Assembly: GCA_000154345.1 (NCBI GenBank)
Contig: DS480350.1
Location: forward strand, 434,001-498,000
Source: [Clostridium] leptum DSM 753
GTDB taxonomy: Bacteria > Bacillota > Clostridia > Oscillospirales > Acutalibacteraceae
Direction: 5' to 3'
Length of the DNA stretch: 64,000 nt
Below are positions 61,001 to 64,000 of the stretch, piece by piece. A model generated the notes under the pieces. The model had not been told where the DNA came from, ran no database searches, and saw only the letters and a list, made by a program, of their open reading frames with translations. Both the position numbers and the translations under genes were made by a program. Every line of letters starts with the position of its first letter. Positions within the stretch are counted from its first letter, which is position 1.

Positions 61001-61740
61001 ATGCCGCCAAGGCTTTGGGCTGGAAGATCATGACGCCGGTATTCGACGGCGCCAATGAAGAGGATATTTTCGAGTGCTTCCGGGAGGCCGGCCTTTCCGA
61101 GGACGGAAAGACCTGGCTGAGAGACGGCAGAACCGGACAGCTGTTTGATAATCCCGTCACCGTGGGCTATATGTATTACCTGAAGCTGCACCATCTGGTT
61201 GACGATAAGATCCATGCACGTTCCACCGGGCCTTACTCCTTGGTTACCCAGCAGCCTCTGGGCGGCAAGGCTCAGTTCGGCGGCCAGCGTTTCGGCGAGA
61301 TGGAGGTTTGGGCCCTGGAGGCTTACGGCGCGGCCTATACCCTGCAGGAGATCCTGACGGTGAAGTCCGACGACGTGGTGGGCAGAGTGAAGACTTACGA
61401 GTCCATCGTCAAGGGCCAGAACATTCCGGAGCCCGGTATTCCTGAGTCCTTCAAGGTGCTCATTAAGGAGCTTCAGTCCCTGGGCCTGGATGTAAAGGTG
61501 CTGGATAAGGATGAGCAGGAGATCGACCTAAAGCAGAACTTTGACGACGATGACGATATCGGCTTGAACGACGGCGGCACCATTCTGGAGGAGGATGAAG
61601 TCATGACCTCCATGGATGGCTACACCCTGGAGGACGATCCGGACGATAACAACATGTTTGACGATTCCGGCTTTTTTGACGAAGACGGAGACGATCTTTT
61701 GGATTTTGATTCCATTGCAAGTGATATTCGTGAAGAATAA
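58009..61740 (+). CDS. rpoB: RNA polymerase beta subunit
   Basis: 1243 residues from the ATG at 58009 (AAAGGAG upstream). The rifampicin region reads SSPLSQFMDQNNPLAELTHK then RRLSSLGPGG, with the residues equivalent to E. coli Asp516, His526 and Ser531 all in the sensitive form. GDKMAGRHGNKGVVSRILPQ and the C-terminal GGKAQFGGQRFGEMEVWALE are intact. After the conserved core, the last 65 or so residues are very rich in Asp and Glu. It has its own promoter here, with no rplJ-rplL directly upstream. rpoC follows 14 bases later. Confidence 0.98.
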   Translation: MVNVKPVHLGETVRMSFSRIDEVLEMPNLIEVQKDSYQWFLDEGLKEVFKDVSGITDYTGNLVLDFVDYKLDVDKPNYTVEECKERDTTYAAALRVTARLLNKESGEIKESEVFMGDFPLMTDSGTFVINGAERVIVSQLVRSPGVYYKMEYDKTGKELFSSTVIPNRGAWLEYENDANDVFYVRIDKNRKIPITVFIRALGLGTDGELLDYFGNDQRIKATIEKDPCKTTEEALLEVYRKLRPSEPPTIESAQSHINALFFDARRYDLSRVGRYKYNKKLGISNRLQGQKLAAPIANPLTGEVMFDEGKVLSREEAVQVENAGVTVAYVMAEGQEEPVKIISNGMVDISCYVDFDAKKECGINEKVRFSVLAEILEAARTPEELKDALREREDELIPKHIIVDDIFASINYMNCLACGIGSTDDIDHLGNRRIRSVGELLQNQFRIGFSRLERVIRERMTLQAQDLEVLTPHALINIRPVVAAIKEFFGSSPLSQFMDQNNPLAELTHKRRLSSLGPGGLSRDRAGFEVRDVHYSHYGRMCPIETPEGPNIGLISYLATFARINEYGFIEAPFRKVDKVNHVVTNEVVYMTADMEDDYIVAQANEPLDENGYFLHAKVNGRFRDEFVEVERDRADYMDVSPRMVVSVATAMIPFLENDDANRALMGSNMQRQAVPLLKTEAPIVGTGMEYKAGVDSGVCILAKKDGVVEAVSADEIRMKNDDGTTDTYHVIKFMRSNQGTCVNQVPVVSKGQRVKKNAVLADGPATCNGEISLGKNALIGFMTWEGYNYEDAVLINEKIVRDDVYTSIHIEEYETEARDTKLGPEEITCDIPNVNEDLLKDLDENGIIHVGAEVRAGDILVGKVTPKGETELTAEERLLRAIFGEKAREVRDTSLRVPHGEYGIVVDVKVFTRENSHDELPPGVNKVVRCYVAQKRKISVGDKMAGRHGNKGVVSRILPQEDMPYLPDGTPLDIVLNPLGVPSRMNIGQVLEVHLGYAAKALGWKIMTPVFDGANEEDIFECFREAGLSEDGKTWLRDGRTGQLFDNPVTVGYMYYLKLHHLVDDKIHARSTGPYSLVTQQPLGGKAQFGGQRFGEMEVWALEAYGAAYTLQEILTVKSDDVVGRVKTYESIVKGQNIPEPGIPESFKVLIKELQSLGLDVKVLDKDEQEIDLKQNFDDDDDIGLNDGGTILEEDEVMTSMDGYTLEDDPDDNNMFDDSGFFDEDGDDLLDFDSIASDIREE

Positions 61741-61754
61741 GGAGGGGCGATAGG

Positions 61755-64000
61755 ATGGAGTTTAACGTTTTTGAGTCAATTAAAATCGGACTGGCCTCTC
61801 CGGATAAAATTCGAGAGTGGTCCTACGGCGAGGTAAAGAAGCCGGAAACCATCAATTACAGAACCCTGAAGCCCGAGCGGGACGGCTTGTTCTGCGAGCG
61901 CATTTTCGGACCGACCAAGGACTGGGAGTGCCATTGCGGCAAGTATAAAAGGATCCGCTATAAGGGTAAAATCTGCGACCGCTGCGGCGTAGAGGTTACC
62001 CGCTCCAAGGTGAGAAGAGAGCGTATGGGCCACATCGAGCTGGCCGCGCCGGTTTCCCATATCTGGTATTTTAAGGGGATCCCCTCCCGGATGGGCCTGA
62101 TTTTGGATATCTCTCCCCGGATGCTGGAAAAGGTGCTGTACTTTGCCATGTACATCGTCACCGACCCCGGCGCCGCCAGAGAGCTGACCAAGCAGCAGTT
62201 CCTGAATGAAAAAGAATACCGGGATATGCGGGAAAAATATGAGGACGATTTCGAGGCCGGCATGGGCGCGGAAGCCATTAAAAAGCTCCTGGAGGAAATC
62301 GACCTGGATGCCCTCTCCAACGAGCTGAAGGAAGAGCTTGCTACCGCCACCGGGCAAAAGCGGGTCCGCCTGCTGAAGCGCCTGGAGGTCGTGGAAAGCT
62401 TCCGGCTTTCCGGCAACCGCCCGGAGTGGATGATCCTGGACGTGGTGCCGGTCATTCCCCCGGATATCCGTCCTATGGTTCAGCTGGACGGCGGCAGATT
62501 CGCCACCTCTGACCTGAACGACCTTTACAGAAGAGTCATCAACCGGAACAACCGCCTGAAAAGGCTGCTGGAGCTGGGCGCCCCGGACATCATCGTCCGC
62601 AATGAAAAGCGCATGCTTCAGGAAGCGGTTGACGCTTTGATCGATAACGGCCGCCGGGGCAGGCCGGTAACCGGCCCCAACAACCGTCCGCTGAAATCCC
62701 TTTCCGATATGCTGAAGGGTAAGCAGGGGCGTTTCCGCCAGAACCTGCTGGGCAAGCGCGTGGACTATTCCGGCCGTTCCGTTATCGTGGTAGGCCCGGA
62801 GCTGAAAATGTACCAGTGCGGCCTGCCGAAGGAAATGGCTCTGGAGCTGTTCAAGCCCTTTGTCATGAAGCGCCTGGTGGAAACCGGCGCCGTCAGCAAT
62901 ATCAAGGCCGCCAGAAAAGCGGTGGAGCGGGCGAAGCCAGAGGTTTGGGACGCCCTGGAAGTGGTCATCAAGGGGCATCCGGTGCTTTTGAACCGCGCTC
63001 CCACCCTGCATAGGCTGGGTATTCAGGCCTTTGAGCCTGTGCTGGTAGAGGGCCGAGCCCTGAAGCTGCATCCCCTATCCTGTACCGCTTATAACGCCGA
63101 CTTTGACGGCGACCAAATGGCTGTTCACGTGCCGCTGTCCGCTGAGGCCCAGGCCGAGGCCCGGTTCCTGATGCTGGCAGCCGGCAACCTGCTCAAGCCC
63201 TCCGATGGACGTCCGGTAACCGTGCCAACGCAGGATATGGTTCTGGGTTCCTATTACCTGACCCTGGATAAGGACGGGGAAAAGGGCGAGGGCAAGGTGT
63301 TCCGCGATTTTGACGAGGCGCTGATGGCGTATGACGCCAAGGCGATCAGCCTTCACGCCAAGATCAAGGTGCGCCGCACTCTGGAGCTCGGGGAGGAAAC
63401 CATCTCCAAGCTGATCGAAACCACCGTGGGCCGGATCATTTTCAACCAGCCGATTCCTCAGGATCTGGGGTTTGTGGACCGTTCCGATCCGGAGCACCTG
63501 TTTGATTTGGAGATCGACTTCCTGGTGGGCAAAAAGCAGCTGGGCAAGATCATCGACCGCTGTATCAAGGTGCACGGCACCGCGAAAACCTCTGAGGTTT
63601 TGGATAACATCAAGGCCCAGGGCTATAAATATTCCACCCAGAGCGGCATCACTGTAGCCGTCTGCGACGCCACCATCCCGCCGGAGAAGAAGGAAATCCT
63701 GGCGGAAGCGGATAAGCAGGTCGACCGGGTGGGCGCTCAGTTCCGCAGGGGCTTGATCTCCAACGCGGAGCGCTCCGCGGCGGTTCTGAAAATCTGGGAT
63801 AAGGCCACCAACGACGTTACCGCGAAGCTGCAGTCCGGCCTGGATCGCTACAATCCCATTTATATGATGGCGGATTCCGGCGCCCGTGGCTCCATGAGCC
63901 AGATCCGTCAGCTTGCCGGCATGAGAGGCTTGATCGCCAACACCTCCGGTAAGGTTATTGAAATCCCAATTCGGGCCAATTACCGTGAAGGCCTGAATAT
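61755..64000 (+). CDS. rpoC: RNA polymerase beta' subunit (3' end outside window)
   Basis: 748 codons are present, open to the last base. GGAGGGG lies 7 bases before the ATG. The zinc site CHCGKYKRIRYKGKICDRCG, the lid and rudder region, KQGRFRQNLLGKRVDYSGRS and the catalytic Mg motif NADFDGDQMAVHVPLS are present, as is the bridge-helix lead ADSGARGSMSQIRQLAGMRG near the end. With rpoB it forms the catalytic core of RNA polymerase. Confidence 0.98.
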   Translation, partial: MEFNVFESIKIGLASPDKIREWSYGEVKKPETINYRTLKPERDGLFCERIFGPTKDWECHCGKYKRIRYKGKICDRCGVEVTRSKVRRERMGHIELAAPVSHIWYFKGIPSRMGLILDISPRMLEKVLYFAMYIVTDPGAARELTKQQFLNEKEYRDMREKYEDDFEAGMGAEAIKKLLEEIDLDALSNELKEELATATGQKRVRLLKRLEVVESFRLSGNRPEWMILDVVPVIPPDIRPMVQLDGGRFATSDLNDLYRRVINRNNRLKRLLELGAPDIIVRNEKRMLQEAVDALIDNGRRGRPVTGPNNRPLKSLSDMLKGKQGRFRQNLLGKRVDYSGRSVIVVGPELKMYQCGLPKEMALELFKPFVMKRLVETGAVSNIKAARKAVERAKPEVWDALEVVIKGHPVLLNRAPTLHRLGIQAFEPVLVEGRALKLHPLSCTAYNADFDGDQMAVHVPLSAEAQAEARFLMLAAGNLLKPSDGRPVTVPTQDMVLGSYYLTLDKDGEKGEGKVFRDFDEALMAYDAKAISLHAKIKVRRTLELGEETISKLIETTVGRIIFNQPIPQDLGFVDRSDPEHLFDLEIDFLVGKKQLGKIIDRCIKVHGTAKTSEVLDNIKAQGYKYSTQSGITVAVCDATIPPEKKEILAEADKQVDRVGAQFRRGLISNAERSAAVLKIWDKATNDVTAKLQSGLDRYNPIYMMADSGARGSMSQIRQLAGMRGLIANTSGKVIEIPIRANYREGLN

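Noticed and set aside
61776..63071. Minus-strand open frame of 431 codons opposite rpoC
   Set aside because: The plus strand encodes beta' with all motifs; the minus frame has no support.

Overview
The window reads as a stretch of chromosome from an anaerobic, fermentative Gram-positive bacterium of the class Clostridia. I would guess an Oscillospirales/Ruminococcaceae-type genome, but no rRNA is present to fix this. Supporting signs are an electron-bifurcating [FeFe]-hydrogenase operon with a Rex-like operator, a heterodimeric ABC exporter behind a MarR regulator, a DUF951 gene beside prfA, a dnaG-sigA pair, strong AGGAGG-type ribosome sites, and frequent TTG/GTG starts. Base composition is moderately GC-rich by eye, except for an AT-richer patch around 34.9-38.1 kb. 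No tRNA, rRNA, CRISPR array, insertion sequence or phage gene was seen.

Layout. 0-1.4 kb: 3' part of a PhoR/WalK-type sensor kinase. 1.8-6.1 kb: MarR regulator plus two ABC half-transporters with complementary active-site defects. 6.4-8.0 kb: SnoaL-like protein and prmA. 8.4-10.8 kb: serC-serA on the minus strand. 11.0-20.1 kb: a hydrogenase region of ten genes in two blocks. The first block (DRTGG, RsbW-like ATPase, sensory-type [FeFe]-hydrogenase-like protein, DRTGG, PHP phosphoesterase) looks like a signalling module. The second (hydC-hydE-hydD-hydB-hydA) is the NAD/ferredoxin-linked bifurcating hydrogenase. 20.3-25.8 kb: YdcF-like protein, small membrane protein, glycerophosphodiesterase, two-domain polyphosphate kinase 2, rlmA.

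25.9-38.1 kb is a surface-polysaccharide locus: initiating sugar-phosphate transferase, two GT2 glycosyltransferases, rmlADBC for dTDP-L-rhamnose, an ABC-2 exporter (Wzm/Wzt), a 903-residue methyltransferase/double-glycosyltransferase fusion resembling WsaE of Geobacillus, and GtrA. Together these suggest a rhamnose-containing glycan built on undecaprenyl phosphate, perhaps methyl-capped, and exported by the ABC route. 38.2-49.4 kb: housekeeping genes (birA, DUF951, prfA, sua5, coaE, a lytic transglycosylase, an M18 aminopeptidase, pyk, rpmE, a YigZ family gene, a BFD-like ferredoxin) and a VanY-like protein that has lost its zinc ligands. 49.6-54.6 kb: dgt, dnaG, sigA, an Rrf2 regulator with three cysteines, and a small membrane protein. 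54.9-57.6 kb: zinc alcohol dehydrogenase and MATE transporter, divergent. 57.8-64.0 kb: rpoB, then rpoC running off the window end.

The most notable items are the hydrogenase signalling module with its altered H-cluster motif, the Rex-like operator over the hydC promoter, the WsaE-like fusion locus, the VanY-like pseudoenzyme, and the structured leader ahead of rmlA. All family calls come from reading motifs; no database search was run.
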